A DNA stretch of 64,000 bases from Medicago truncatula (Eukaryota; Streptophyta; Magnoliopsida; Fabales; Fabaceae). The DNA lies in NCBI RefSeq assembly GCF_003473485.1, contig NC_053043.1, positions 506,001-570,000 on the forward strand, written 5' to 3'. A program made the translations under genes and the position numbers. Numbering within the stretch: position 1 is the first letter of the stretch; each line of letters starts with the position of its first letter. Shown here piece after piece: positions 48,111 through 61,384 of this stretch. Below the pieces are notes generated by a model that saw nothing but the letters and a program-made list of their open reading frames with translations, searched no databases and was not told where the DNA came from.

Positions 48111-49701
48111 TAACAAGGGAACGTTTATGTTTAGATAGAGCTGCTATAGATTGTTGGTTTCCTTCGCTCTCTGGTTAAGTTCAAACTAGGGCAAGTGTGT
48201 TATGTTCTCATGTATAAAATTAAGTTTTCTGCATAGGAAATAATAGTTAAATAATGGCTGTAAATTTTTAAAAATACTGTACAAGTTTGTTAACTGAGCA
48301 TATTATAAGATATATTAAGTTCTGTTTTTTGTGTTGTATCATACTCTTCTTTCTATGCTTTCTTTGTGCTAAAAATGTCAGGTGTAGTGTATTGGTATAT
48401 CCTTGTGTTCGTTTTCTCTTTCCATTTGATTCTGTTTTCACTTTTATCTCCTAAAATGTTTTTTTTGTTGTCTAATGTGGCACATTACACCTGTTCAAGG
48501 TTTGGCTGGCTCAATGTCTGTGTCAGATCAAGGTTTGGGATAAAAGGTTGTCCTAAGCTATGCAACAAAGTACCTGTTTGGTTCCATGATACAACACACC
48601 AAACATACGTTTTGAACACTCAACGTGGTTTGACTGTAAAATTTCATGTTTGGCCATGTAAATCAATTCAAACCTCAAAATCACTGGACCTGAAGCTATG
48701 ATTCGGAGCTTTTGTGTTGAACTGAATCGATTTTGAATTTAATTTTTGTTCCCACGGTCATCTTCACTTGTAACCTTTAATCAGTGTCAGCTGTGGTTGA
48801 AAAACATCATTGGTGTCCAAAAGCTGAAGACGAGAACGACCGGAGGGTTTCTAGTAGAAATAGTTGCTTGCAGGGAAGAAACCTTCTGTTGGTAACTCAG
48901 ATTGTTTTTGACGGATACTCAACAGGCTGCTTCCTTTGGCTTGGCATAAACTCCTTTCTTTTACCGTGATTGGTGCTCAGTTATGTTATAACTTAGAGTA
49001 GTGATATATTGACAACCATTTGTGACAACTTTGTTGACAACTTTTATTTTCTCTCTTCTCATTGGTCCAAAACAATAGAGAGAGAAAAAGGAAGAGAGAG
49101 AATAAAAATATAATGTGAGTATGAGAGAGAAAGTTGTTAAAAAGTTGTAATAAAGTGGTTGTACAAATATCATTTCTCTATAACTTATAAACTACCCTTT
49201 CTTTTACGGTAGTATTCTTTGATGCTTTTCTGACACCTTAGATTCTTATAAATTTCATTTTATGATTTTAGACAAGTTTATAACATAACTATCCAAACAA
49301 TATGAGTGCATGTTTATAAAATAACATAAGCTTTAGCGCTTCTAGTGAAATGTCCAGCTGGAACTACATGAATGAAAAAACAAATATGAGCGCATTCTTG
49401 TAGCATAAGATACTTTAATTGCATGATATTCACTGAAGTCTCCGAACATTCATTCTTGTTACGATTCAAGCATGTACCCAACAAAGGCAAATATATGTAC
49501 AACCAAATATATTTTGTCCATCCCAGGTATTGAGCATTACACACATTAATTTTATTCAAAATTTGAATCTACAAGTTTAGCATGGTCTGCAAAGAATCTT
49601 CTGCAATAATGTATTTCCCTTGAAGGTGAAAACAATCAGGATTCTTATAACCAGCAACCACTCCTTTAATTAAATTAAATCCCTCCCTGATTGCAGTATG
49701 T
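48111..49701. other. SnRK2 and TH1 3' flanks with a small MITE
   Basis: Convergent gene ends. Open frames at 48366-48969 show no recognisable domain. The MITE at 49001-49173 is listed separately. A stretch near 49436-49480 (GTCTCCGAACATTCATTCTT) recurs at about 58608-58660. Confidence 0.5.
49001..49173. mobile_element. Small MITE with inverted ends
   Basis: The left end (GTGATATATTGACAACCA) and right end (inverted as ATGATATTTGTACAACCA) match imperfectly over about 40 bp, around a core of GAGAGA/CTCTCT runs. It is about 173 bp with no coding capacity. A target duplication is not certain. Confidence 0.65.
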
Positions 49702-52700
49702 TCATTGCGTCAACAATGCTGCCTCACTAATTACAGCTTGCAAGTTTCTTGTCTCAGTCAAAATGCACTCCCTATCAAATAGAGCAGACACAACAGCAAC
49801 TCCTTTGAGACTTGGTACACCAAGTTCCATTACAGCACGTGCATTTGACATACCAATGCCACCAATCGCAACAACAGGAAGCTTAGAGGCCTTGCACACC
49901 TCCTTCAACCCATCTAAGCCTATAGTACGATTGTTTTCCTTTGTATTAGTGGGATATACACCACCACTGCCAATGTAATCAGCACCATCGAGCCATGCTT
50001 GATGTGCATGTTCTGGCGTCTTGCATGATACTCCAATTATCTTTTCAGGACCAAGGATAGTTCTAGCAAGACGTGCAGGCATGTCAGACTGACCAACATG
50101 AACACCATCCGCATCACAAGCAAGGGCTACATCTATACGGTCATTTATAAGCAAAGGTACTCCATACGAACGGCATATTTTAAGGCATACTTTGGCAGCA
50201 TCAACAAAGTCCTTTGTCTCAGCGTCCTTTTCCCTGACAGAGCAATACAAGTAAAAAAAAATGCATCTTAATCATAAGACACTTCAATCAGAGTGACACA
50301 ACAAACATTTCTAGTGTTAAGAATATCCATAACCATTATTATGAATTAGACTCTAGTGAAGTAATAATTGATATGAAAAGTCACTATATAATTTGGTAAC
50401 CAAAGCACAAAAGGAATTACTGTCACATCTGAATGTTTTCTTTTAAAGGGTAGTCTAACATCGCTTCAACCATGAGACAGTATCTTTTTCCAAGCAAGGG
50501 GCAAAGTTAGATGGCCAGCTATAGATATTTTGGTAAAGGATAGTTGATATTAAACCAAGGAAAGAGGAAGAGAACAAGGTTACCACCATAATTGATTTCA
50601 AACAGTTAAAAGACAACACCACATGGTAGTTCACATGACATATTTACAACAATTGCCGCACTTTATGGGGGTTTTCTTATCATAAAGTGTTTATGCAGAT
50701 GAAGTGCATACTTAGTAATGCAAATGAAATATAAAACCAGTTTCCCTATCAAGAAACAAGTATGATTTAGCATAAAAGTTCGACTAATCAGGCCAGAAAT
50801 TTAGCTCTGCACTGGTGCTTATTTTATTTTTATTTTATGTTGGGGAGGGGATAGAAAAGAAGATAGTATAAGAGAACAACTCAAATGTCCGAGAACAAGA
50901 TTGAACAAATAATTTTCCTTGTGGTCAAAAATCAAATATTAAATATCAGTTCTTTAGGATATCCAGTTTGGCATATTATACCATAAAAATCATAGCTGCT
51001 AGCAAATATTAGTTGCAAGAAACATTGATTCTGCATCACAAATAGGATGATGAAAAACAAGAAAGTAACAAACCTTAATTGGACAATGGTTGCACCACCT
51101 TCTACAGCAGCCTTGACTGCTTCAGCAATAGAACGACCCCACTTTCTATTCATTCCTGAATCCGTTACAGCATATAAAAATAAGTCATTGGGATTGAACC
51201 TATCCTGCCTATAAGAGCTCTGGTTGATATTCTTAAGTGCCAAAAGATGGTCAAAGGGGCCTTGGACTCCGTTTCCAATAAGCAAGTCTCTGCTGTACTC
51301 CAAGGCAGCCTCAACAAAACGTTTAGCTATCTGTCAGAATCCGGATGATTAAAAGTATTAGAATGATAACAAATTCTATCTTTTATTTACATTTGCTCTT
51401 CTCTAATTTATTCTTAAAGTAACAAGGATAGATAAGATCATGGTCGTTGCAAATTAGGTCCTCCGATATTTATGATAACTGAGATGGTTGAACCAACCTT
51501 AACCGCTGAAAGCATTGATGAACCTTTTGCCAGCTCTGCTGCTATGCATGATGCCATAGTACAACCAGTGCCATGAGTATTGCGAGTATTTACTCGCGGC
51601 GAAGAAAGCTCGTAAAATTCCTGACCTGCAAAACTCAAGACCAAGAAATTGAGTTCAATTAAAGCATATATTTGGATATACACGGCGGAAAGTAAAAGAA
51701 AAAACTGTTGTGTCTTGGAAGTTTTGTTTTGCCCATTGTGTCTTCGATAAATAAAGATTTTAATATTACCATCATAAAATATATCAATAGCCTCTGATGA
51801 ATTTGGGAGATCACCACCTTTGACAAGCACGCTCCTGCAATGAAATTTGATTATTTGTAAAAGCACAATACTCTGAAGTTGGAAGTTTATTAAATTTATT
51901 TTTGTGACATCTCTCCATGAAGTCAAGCACACTTGAAAATACAATACCATCAGAAGTTTCTGCTAATATAAGGCAAACACAATTAGTGGGCACCATTAAT
52001 TCAGGGAAAGCAAATCAACAGTCCACTTTGAGCAAGTCAGTATGAACAAGCAACACTCCAAAAGCACTGCTCTGGTCAATAGGACAATAGTAGATATTGA
52101 ATTAACAATCACACTATTTCCCAGAGAATATGAAATTGCTTTTTGAGATTAACAAGCTTAGTTAGTATTGAAACAAGTGCTTTCTATGATACTTGTATAA
52201 AATGTAGTGGATTCTGCTGGAGAGTTTTCTCCGATAAGTTCTAAAACATTATTTAGACTGACCACCACCAAAAACTACAATATATTAAACAGCAACAAAC
52301 CTAGGACCCAAATCATGTATCAATTTTGCAGCAGTACGCATGTCAGAAACTGTCTTAATTGGCAAATCACCAAGCAAAGCTGATGCCTCTTTAACATTTG
52401 GGGTTACAATATCAGCCATGGGAAGCAGCTCCTCCCTGCATTCAAAAACCAAGAAATAAGCATGATCAATACCCTATAGTTTTATTGATAAACTTGAGTA
52501 ATTTTTCAACAGTATTTCTATCTGATATCCATTTCACCAGTGTCACACAAACAAGGATGAACATAAAACTGAACTTTAAATATAGTATTATAGTTATACA
52601 CTAAAAACAACAAAAACCATAAAAAATAATAACATAAGACTGCATAATCAGAGGATTTTGGGCAGTGAATAGTATTTGAATCCTGTTCTGCAGACTACAT

Positions 52701-53960
52701 GCCATACTGATGTAACGTAGTTCAGGTACAAAAAATCCTTACCTAAATCCATCAAGAACAGAAGGACCAGCAAGAATGTCTCCACTAGTAGATATCATCA
52801 CAGGATCAACCACAAGAGCTGCCTTCAGCAAAAACAAATCCAGCACATAAGTCAGTGAATTTGCATATTTGCAAATAAACTAACATATTATAAATTTTTG
52901 CACAAGCGAATACCTTTGACGGGAAATTTCCTAAGACTCTGACAAAGGACCTTCAGCACACTTAGAGAGGGTAGCATGCCTGTTTTGACCTAAAGACATA
53001 GCATAATCAGTTCAGAGAATGGAATACTAATAACCACTGTAAACCAAGATACCAATGGTACATCAATCAAGGAGAACAGAAAATAAGCAACCCTCATAAC
53101 AAGTTTATGCTTTGAGAACTAAGTCCCGTTTGGATAAACAGTTTAATTAAACACTTATTGCTTACATGCTTATCATATAAGTATTTACAAAAGATAAAAT
53201 AAAGTCAAGTTGTTTCCATACAAGATATAAGTAGTTTTCATAAATCATCGTAGTGGAACGGAATAAGTTGAAAACAGCTCATCAACATGTCATAATTTGT
53301 TTCCATAGAGTCTCACAAGTGCTTAATCAAGCAGATAATTTGAAATAAGTCAATAATCCAAACAAAAGTGATAGCAAGTAAGAATGAGTAATTTGAATTA
53401 CCACATCAACGTTGATATCAGAGAGCACAGAGTTTAACTGGTGTTGAACAAAATCATGAGGCACAATGTTAACACCCTGAACTCCAAGAGTGTTCTGTGC
53501 AGTAACAGCAGTGATAACAGTAGAACAGTAAACACGGCGAGCAGAACAAGTTTTGAGATCAGCCTGGATACCGGCACCGGCACCGGAATCGGAACCGGCA
53601 ACAGTGAGAACATGTGGAATTTTGTTGAGTTCAGAGTCAAAGGTGTGGATAGGAGTGGGAATTGAATTTGAAGTTATATTTGATTGCATTTTGACGAAAC
53701 GAGGTGTTTGATGATTGATGGAATCACTATTACAATTCCAGAATCTGTTGATGGCACGTTTAGACAGTAACGGCGGAGTAATCTAGCAATAAATGAGAGT
53801 GAGAAGAAAAATGGTGAAAAAGGTAAAACCCGTGAAAAATGAAAAAGGAGAAAAGAGGTTTTTTTTTTTTTACCTGTGAATGAGCATGAAGATGAAGATG
53901 AAGATGAGGAGAATAATGGGAGGAGAAATCCACGACATTAAACACGCATGACATCATCAT
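49702..53960 (-). CDS. TH1: Bifunctional HMP-P kinase / thiamine-phosphate synthase, plastid
   Basis: Nine exons join in phase: 53874-53960, 53402-53782, 52914-52989, 52743-52818, 52301-52435, 51770-51834, 51498-51625, 51074-51330, 49702-50233; 1737 nt, 578 aa. The N-terminal ThiD-like domain phosphorylates hydroxymethylpyrimidine phosphate; the C-terminal ThiE-like domain joins the product to the thiazole phosphate, giving thiamine phosphate in the chloroplast. ThiD signs: [45 protein letters not shown]. ThiE signs: [78 protein letters not shown]. The first 75 or so residues form a Ser/His-rich, acid-poor transit region spread over two exons. A start at 53689 is possible but would shorten the transit peptide. 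Fusion order matches Arabidopsis TH1. Fragments of this gene lie at 10736-11298. Confidence 0.93.
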
Positions 53961-54544
53961 AACTTGAGTTTCAAAGTACCACGATGATGATATATTGGTC
54001 TGGTCAATCTAGTATCCCACTCACCAAAAACTAGTCTCCTTCTTGCCAACGAGAGTTTGTATGTGTTTATGTATTGTCGATATTAATTAAGTTAAACTCA
54101 CGTAAATTTGTTAACGAGTGTTCAAGGACATTGTTTATGAATTCTATATATTTTAGTTATCCATTAGTTTAGTCGCATATTTTGTCACAAGAGATTTGTT
54201 ATGATGTGGCAATCTTTGTATTCCGATCTTTATAAAAAAATCAAATAAAAATCCACGTTATTAAGAAAATCGACGAGGTAAGATACTCTATCACGTCAAA
54301 TAGATGAGTTGGATGGGCATGATCCCTTGAAGCCCACGTTGACTTCATATCAACAACTCGTAGATTTTACGTTCATTAAAAAAAAACATTGTGTAGTTTT
54401 CAAATTATGAGAGCTAGATTTAGACCACAACAATAAAATTATATAATTTTTGTCATTAGAATAAAACATACACAAATATACATGCAATGAAAGGTAAATA
54501 TATTTTTCATATTATTATAAGTGTTTGTTATATTAAAATGAAAA
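53961..54544. other. TH1 upstream region
   Basis: Promoter side of TH1 followed by AT-rich DNA up to the MITE. No gene is recognised. Confidence 0.5.
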
Positions 54545-55306
54545 GAGTAAATTACACTCCCCTCCCTTCAAAGATGTTTGAATTACACTCCCCTCTTAAG
54601 TTAAAATATACACTTTACTCCCTCAATATTATTTTTTTATGTTAAAATTTATACTCCCCTCCCTTATAAGATGCTTGAATTACAAACTCCTCCCTTAATA
54701 ATTAAATATGCACTACACTTTAATCTATTTGAACATAAATAAATATTCTTATAATATATATTAATTTTGAATCACCATTTAAGAAAAATTAATTCATTTC
54801 TTTATAGTTTAAATGTCAATGATAATTAAATTTAAATATATTGCTATTGATTTTATAAATTAGAGTATAAAATTAACTTTTAAATAATCATGCTTTAATG
54901 ATTTTAGTAATTTTACACATATTTTAATTTTGTTTTGGGTTGTTTCATATTTTATAATAGGGTTTAAAACTACATGTTAATGAAATTGTGAATAAAAAAT
55001 AACAAAAAATATGTATTTAATTTTTTATTATATTAAAATAGACCCACAATACTATTTTTTTTAAGTGTGTTAAATTATTATTTTTTGCTAGATTATTAGA
55101 AATAATAAAAAAGAATATTGAGGGAGTAAAGTGTAGATTTTAACATAAGAGGGGAGGGGGATGTAATTCAAACTTCTCTTAGGGGAGGAGAGTGAATTTT
55201 TTTCTAATATGTTTTGAATAAGAGGGGAGGGGAGTGTATATTTTAACTTAAGGGGGGAGGGGAGTGTAATTCAAGCATCTTTGAGGGAGGGGAATGTAAT
55301 TTACTC
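54545..55306. mobile_element. Mutator-type MITE with 9-bp target duplication
   Basis: A 762-bp element with long inverted arms beginning GAGTAAATTACACTCCCCTC and ending in the inverted match. Each arm holds two to three internal copies of a TACACTCCCCTCCCTT-like unit, with ACTCC/GGAGT runs. It is flanked by the exact 9-bp repeat AAATGAAAA (54536-54544 and 55307-55315). Nine-bp duplications and long inverted ends are the mark of the Mutator superfamily. No coding capacity, so it is non-autonomous. Confidence 0.85.
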
Positions 55307-55315
55307 AAATGAAAA

Positions 55316-56291
55316 AAGAAGAATGAGATAAATTTAATCTAAGCTTAATGTATTGAAATGTGAAATTATTAAAAATTTAACATGTTATTTTTTTTTTGTC
55401 TTCAAAGTGTTTATGCTTAACCTTCATAAATCGTAAAAGGAATGAATAAGGCAAATGAAAGTAGGAGTTTATTTTACTCGGTAAAGTGAAAATATTTGGA
55501 CGAAATGTAGTAGTTATTTTATGAAATTTATTTTGAGTTTTTTACAAAGAAATTTTAAGTTAATAACATATTAAAGATAAAAATATATATAAATACCTAA
55601 TTAAGCAGTTTAAACTATTTGTGTCAATAATTTACAATGATATTTAACAAGTTAATACAACTTTTTTTTTTTATGTTACACCACAATCAATTACAAAATG
55701 ACCTTAGAAAAGTGGATGATATTGCAAAGTATTGGATTTTGCGTTGGATAATAGCAAAAAATAATTTTACATCAACAATCTATATCATTCAAATTCAACA
55801 AAAAAATCTATATCATTTAAATAAATAAAAAATGATAAGTATTTATTTGAGCTCCTCTCCCTTAAAAGAATAAGTATTTATTTGAGCTCCTCTAAACAAA
55901 ATATTTGAGTTGATTATAATTCGTGTTTGTTACCAATAATTGATTGGTTCAGGTGACAAAAGACTTATGTTCCAATGTCCTTTAAGCAAGTGATTAGAGG
56001 TTTGATTCATGACTCTTGCATATGAAAAAAATTCAACAAGGGATTACTCGTCTTATATGCTTCATATGTTCTTGAATAGAGATTAGTCGCCGACAAGCGG
56101 GAGCGGAGATTTGCTTTTTTTGTTAAGGATGTTTGTAATTTTTTTTGGTGATTAAAAAAAGGTAAGTTTGTTTCAAGTGTAAACAAAGCTTCGATTGGCG
56201 TGCGTGCTTGCGACTCCTTGACTAGGGTTTTCATCACACTGTTATTTCAACTCCAACAACAACAAAGGCAAGGAACGCTCAGTGCGCATAA
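55316..56291. other. Intergenic upstream of the F-box relic
   Basis: AT-rich DNA with a short direct repeat (AAGTATTTATTTGAGCTCCT at about 55835 and 55873). No gene is recognised. Confidence 0.45.
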
Positions 56292-57488
56292 ATGGGAAAC
56301 TGTAGAAGCAAATCCAAGCCAAAGTATGATCCCAAAGCAGCGGCGACGAGGAAGGTAATCCTCCACCCGGAACTTATATCCAAGCCACAGTATGATCCCA
56401 ACGCAGCGGCGGCTGCGAAGGTAATCCTCCTCCCTGAACTTATACTCGAAGTGCTTTCCTTTCTTCCTGTTGAATATCTTATGCGAATGAAGTGTGTTTG
56501 CAAATCATGGAACACCCTCATCTCTGATCCAACTTTCATCAAAATGCACTTTAACCACACCTTGCGTTATTAATCTCAACTTTTCGGGGTAGCAGAATCC
56601 TACCTATACCAGTAAGTCGTTTACTCGAGAATTGTCCAAAGCTACTTTCCTATGACCTTCCCTATTTTGATATGCTTGTTGGTTCCTGCGTGGGGAATAA
56701 TTATAGAAAGACTTTTTTCTATTTTTGTAACCCTGCCACCACCAAAATTTCTAACAAATTAGGGTTTTTCGAAGAGGGATTGAAGGATACAGTTCCAAAT
56801 TTTTTCAACTTTGCTTTTGGTTATGACGATTCAACTGACACTTATAAGGTGGTCGCCTTCCGTCCAGGTGGGACAGAGGTGAGAGTTTTCAACTTGGGTG
56901 ATAATTATTTTTGGAGAGATATTCAAAATTCACCTGGGGTTCCTTTTTCTAAGATGAATTCTGGTGTGTACTTGAGTGGTTGTATTCATTGGTTAGCACT
57001 TTACAATTACTCATTCTCGTTATAAATGGGAGGATATTAGTATTGGTCAAATTTTTATTATTTCGCTTGATCTGCGTACAGAGACATACACTGAGTTGAT
57101 GCTACCCTCGGGTTTGAATGAAGTGCCACGTGAAGCACCAATTCTTCGTGTGTTAAAGAATTGTCTTTGTTTTTCTCACGATTTTGAGGGAACCCATCTT
57201 ATTATATGGCAAATGATAGAATATGGAGTTAAAGAGTCTTGGACTCAATTACTTAAAATTAGTTATGAGGTTCTTCAAAATATACATCATAACTTGGAGA
57301 CTGGACATTATTCTTATTGTTTGCCACTATACCTTTCTGATACACTGGTATTTGCAAACGATTCGGAAGAACATGCAATTCTCTATAATATGAGGGATAA
57401 TAGTGTAGAGAGAACGAGTATTACAATTCCAAAATCATTGTGGATGGAGGCCAAGGATTATGTTGAAAGCTTAGTTTGGTATAGTTGA
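56292..57488 (+). pseudogene. F-box / FBA-type protein gene with frameshifts
   Basis: F-box proteins recruit substrates to SCF ubiquitin ligases. The F-box is clear (LLPELILEVLSFLPVEYLMR, then MKCVCKSWNTLISDPTFIKM). The following FBA-like region reads NPATTKISNKLGFF, then FAFGYDDSTDTYKVVAF, WRDIQNSPGVPF, SGVYLSGCIHWLAL and CLCFSHDFEGTHLIIWQM, typical of the large legume F-box family. The frame changes after HFNHTLRY (stop at 56571-56573) and again near 57020 after ALYNYSFSL. The total length of about 1.2 kb is normal for the family, so only these two shifts break it. The N-terminus has a 66-bp tandem duplication encoding two copies of KxYDPxAAAxxKVILxPELI. It could be a recent pseudogene, or the shifts could be assembly errors. 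Confidence 0.8.
56317..56448 (+). repeat. 66-bp coding tandem duplication
   Basis: Two units start AGCCAAAGTATGATCCCA (56317) and AGCCACAGTATGATCCCA (56383), a period of 66 bp or 22 codons, in frame, inserted just before the F-box. Confidence 0.85.
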
Positions 57489-58739
57489 AAGTAAGTTCCT
57501 CTTTGACAATTTATTTATTTGTTTGAATTTAAATTAATTATATTCATGTGTGTTGTATAAAATGTTTTGTTATGACTTGATTGTATTGTTAAATGTTTAT
57601 CTATTGGATATTTTTAACAATTTGACAATCCTAAATCAAATTAATTAGTTTTACTTTTATAATTTTTATAAGCTATAAGATGAATTCATGAGGTATTCTA
57701 TTCTATGATAAAGAAGTTCATTATCTCTTGAATATTCTTTATTGGGTTAGTCTTCAGACCATTTAAAAAAAAAACAAGTATGAATAGCCCTTCATTTGGG
57801 ATGGTAATGCATTATTTGAATATAAAATAGTACAAGAGAATAGCCCTTTATTGGGTTAGTCTATAGATACATGAAATCCTATTATATATAATCACTATGT
57901 ATATCCTATTTTTTGGTGTTATGATATTTCACTCTCCACTCTAACATGATTCCTTTTTGAATTTGTAGATCTACAACTCCAATACAAAGACATGAAGTTT
58001 CTTTATGGTAGTTGCACAATGGTGCTGTGATTTTCTGCATTAAAAAGAATGAAGTTTTTAGCCTGTTTTCCATATTTGCTACCTTTGTTGTTTGCTTCTG
58101 ATTTTTCATTCATTTCATGAAGGGTTATTGGCACTCCTTAGTTTTATGCTTTTAAGTGTTTTCTGGGTGCATTACATTAAGTAGCATTTTGTTATGTACT
58201 GTTTATGCATGTTATTGCTTTGATACTTTCTAAAATTTCTTTGATTCTATCTATTGATTTGATTGAGAGAGGTTGAACAAATATATACCAAAATATGTTG
58301 ATATAATTCTATATCATCATAGAGTTTGCACTAATGATAGGCCAACATTCCATGCGTTTAATGTAGTTGTGCAAAAAAGGTTCCGACACTTTCATCTATA
58401 TTTAAATGTGAAAGTTCATTGTTCTGCATATTAGATTCTAAGTAGCTCTTCAAATTAGGATTTGCATTTGCACAGTTCAGAAGGAAAAGACACTCAAGTT
58501 GGAAAGAGAAGTAATTTGACAGTGTTTAAGATAAGGCAAATGGCCTTGTAAAAGACATGGAAATTGAAATACAAAAAATTATTCTCAAAAACAAATATGT
58601 AAGTACTCAGTCTCCGAACACTCATTCTTGCTATGATTCAAGCACGATCCCAATCAAAGTCAAAATAGTCATTTTGGTACCTGAATATATAATAGGTACA
58701 ATAGTCTCTTAATGTATCGAAAGTCTTTACCCACCATCA
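57489..58739. other. Intergenic, no gene recognised
   Basis: AT-rich sequence downstream of the F-box relic. A short segment at about 58608-58660 repeats sequence from the 3' flank of TH1 (near 49436). No coding signal. Confidence 0.45.
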
Positions 58740-60080
58740 GGAATGAAACTTAATACTATTGAGAAGATGATCCATAAAAAACATGTTATTGCTGAAAGTT
58801 CTCGAGTTCCGATCCTTCCAAATGACTTAAAGACAAGCCAGCCACACCACCTGAAAACAAGAACGAATGTCCTTCCTGAAAACATGCGTGCCAAAAAGTT
58901 GTTGTGCGTGACATCCAATATCTGATGGAACAATGGTAGTTATACCCAACCAGCGATGAACGAAATGCCAAATGCTACCAAAGAAGTCGAACTCCTAAAA
59001 TAGATGATTGATCGTTTCCTCTTTCCCGCACCCGCCCAAACGCAAAATCGAATCTGACGGAATTACTTACTCCTCTTCGAATAAAAATGTCCTTAGTGGG
59101 AATTCTCTTATTAATTGTTCTACAGGCAAAGAGCGACACCTTGAGAGGCACCGCTTTGCTCCAAATTAAGTCTGAATTGTTGTCAACAAGAAGTTGATCT
59201 GTAAATGTGAGAATATGATAAACATCTTTTAAAGAGTATTCTTCAACATAGTTATGTTTCCAAATCCATTTGTCATTTATGTTATCCTGTGGGAGCCTTA
59301 AAGAAGGAAAAAATAAATAAACCGGTAGTGATGACGAGACAGATTTGACGAGTACAAGCCAACCACCCATAGATAGGTTTTTACTCTTCCAAGCAGATAA
59401 CATTTTGTGAATGTTCTCAACCAACATATTCCAGAACGACAGGCGTCACTGATTCCCACCAATAGAAAGTCCCAGATACACAAATGGAAGCTGACTTATC
59501 TTACAATTCAAAACCACCAACGCTTCTACCAACCAATAATCTGACAAATTAACACCAACCGGGAGGATCTTACTGAAATCTACTCCGAGACCTGAGATGA
59601 GTTCAAACAATATCAGAGTTGCTTTCAGCGTTCGAATATTTCCCCATTTTTTTTCTCTCCCAAAATCAAAGCATCATCAGCAAATTGAAGGTGGAAAACA
59701 CAAACGGTGCCTCACCTTCCGCCGCTAACAAAAACAAGAAAGGCGATAGTTGGTCTCCCTGGCGCAAACCCATGCACATCAGAAACTCATTGGTTGGACG
59801 ACCATTAACCAAAATTGATGCAAAAGTCGTAGTAACTCATTTCATTATTCACTTCCTCCACTTCCAAGGAAAACCCATCTTTGACATGACCAACCGAAGA
59901 TAACCACAATCAATAGAATCATAAGCCTTTCCAAAATTCACCTTAAACATAAACATTTCCTTCTTTTTTTTTTCTTTTTTTTTTTCGCATCGTCCACCAC
60001 CTTATTTGCAATAGTTAGGTCGTCTAGGATCTGCTTACCCTTAGCAAATGTCATTTATGCTTAAGAAATCACACTATCGT
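58740..60080 (-). mobile_element. LINE reverse-transcriptase remnant
   Basis: On the minus strand, fragments of a non-LTR retrotransposon ORF2 appear in shifting frames. About 59900-60050 gives KVNFGKAYDSIDCGYLRLVM-like sequence. 59725-59800 gives GLRQGDQLSPFLFLL, 59664-59690 gives the catalytic FADD motif (LQFADDALILGE), and 58975-59427 gives the downstream connection region (HKMLSAWKSKNLSMGGWLVL, then WSKAVPLKVSLFACRTINKR). Frameshifts and stops separate these blocks, and the endonuclease and RNase H domains are missing. It is a dead, 5' and 3' truncated copy. Confidence 0.8.
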
Positions 60081-61384
60081 TAACCAACTCATTCACGCCT
60101 ATTGATGTAGTTTAGTGGGATAAGGCTATAAGTTAATTGGTTTTGTGAGATAAAATATCGATTGTGTTTTTTATGGAGGTAAATGCAATTGTGAAAGAAA
60201 TATACATGAATTGTTATCACAAACAAAACAACATCGTAGTAAAATCTATAGACAAAAATGATCCACAAAACAAAGTTCTATCAAATCATTAAAATTAAAA
60301 AATTTAATAGTACAAAAAAGGAACATTAAATCACAATGGAGTGGAGAGAAACTACAAAAACAATTAAATTTTTGGGAATAGATCAAGGAATATATATAGA
60401 GATTAGGAAGTGGCTGGATCATTAAAATTATAAAATTTAATAGTAGAAAAATGAAAAGGAATGTTAAATGGGTGAAAAGAAATTAAAGTACAAAAACAAT
60501 TAAATTTGTGGAAATAGACCAATGTGTCTAAGTTTTATGTGCTTATAAATACAAAACTAAATTTTAAGTACTGATATAAGAAAGTCGACGTGATTAAATT
60601 TTGAAAATTCAAATCTATTTTCAATATATCAATATTAGGGTAATATTTCTATTAAATATTTTTTTGAGGGGATTAAATATATATTTTTATTTTCATATGC
60701 AAAAGCATCGTTAAATATTTTACTTTAATTTTTATGCAAATAGATTTCTACGCAAAGCATCTTTATCATTTAGAATTGTAATTCTAGCATCTTTATCACC
60801 AGCAACTTTTATCATAGAATAATAAATCAATTTTATCGTTAAATATTTTACTTTAATAGTTATAAAAAAATATTTCATTACAACTTAATATTGTATAGAC
60901 AAGTATAAGAAGTTGTTCCATGAAAATGTTGGTATTTAAAGAAATGAATTATGTTAAAATAAAATTAGAAAGTAATAAAACAAACAAATAAAATATTTGA
61001 ACGATAAAATCAAAGTTGATATGGATTATTGTTGAGATGTTTATGTTAGATAGGAAAGTGAGTTTTCTAAAAATAAAACATAAATGTTAATATGAGAGTG
61101 AACATGTGCATAAACAATTGTCATTTTTCATTGAATTGTCTTTTTTTTTTTGTTACAAAAATTTTAGGGTGAGGGGATGGTGCCCCATTCCAAGGAAGGG
61201 AAGACCTTCTAGCTCAAAGAGCACTTACAAAAGTAATTACATTTACCTCCCTCCAAAGGCACTAGCGGGCCTCAATTTCATTGAATTATCTAACAAAGAA
61301 AAAAATGCATAAGAAGGTAGTTTTATTGCATCAAATAGACAAAGTGAGAGATAGAACTACATGAACATCAGAGATGGTGGTCAT
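60081..61384. other. Intergenic, very AT-rich
   Basis: No gene. Two related blocks around 60290-60370 and 60420-60510 share words such as AATTTAATAGTA and ACAAAAACAATTAAATTT, an old local duplication. Confidence 0.45.

Noticed and set aside
48366-48969. Two open frames after SnRK2 as a new gene
   Set aside because: No start context, domain or splice-supported extension; composition is that of a 3' flank.
58743-58925. Plus-strand open frame of 60 codons
   Set aside because: It is antisense to the LINE remnant, whose minus-strand reading has clear reverse-transcriptase-associated motifs.
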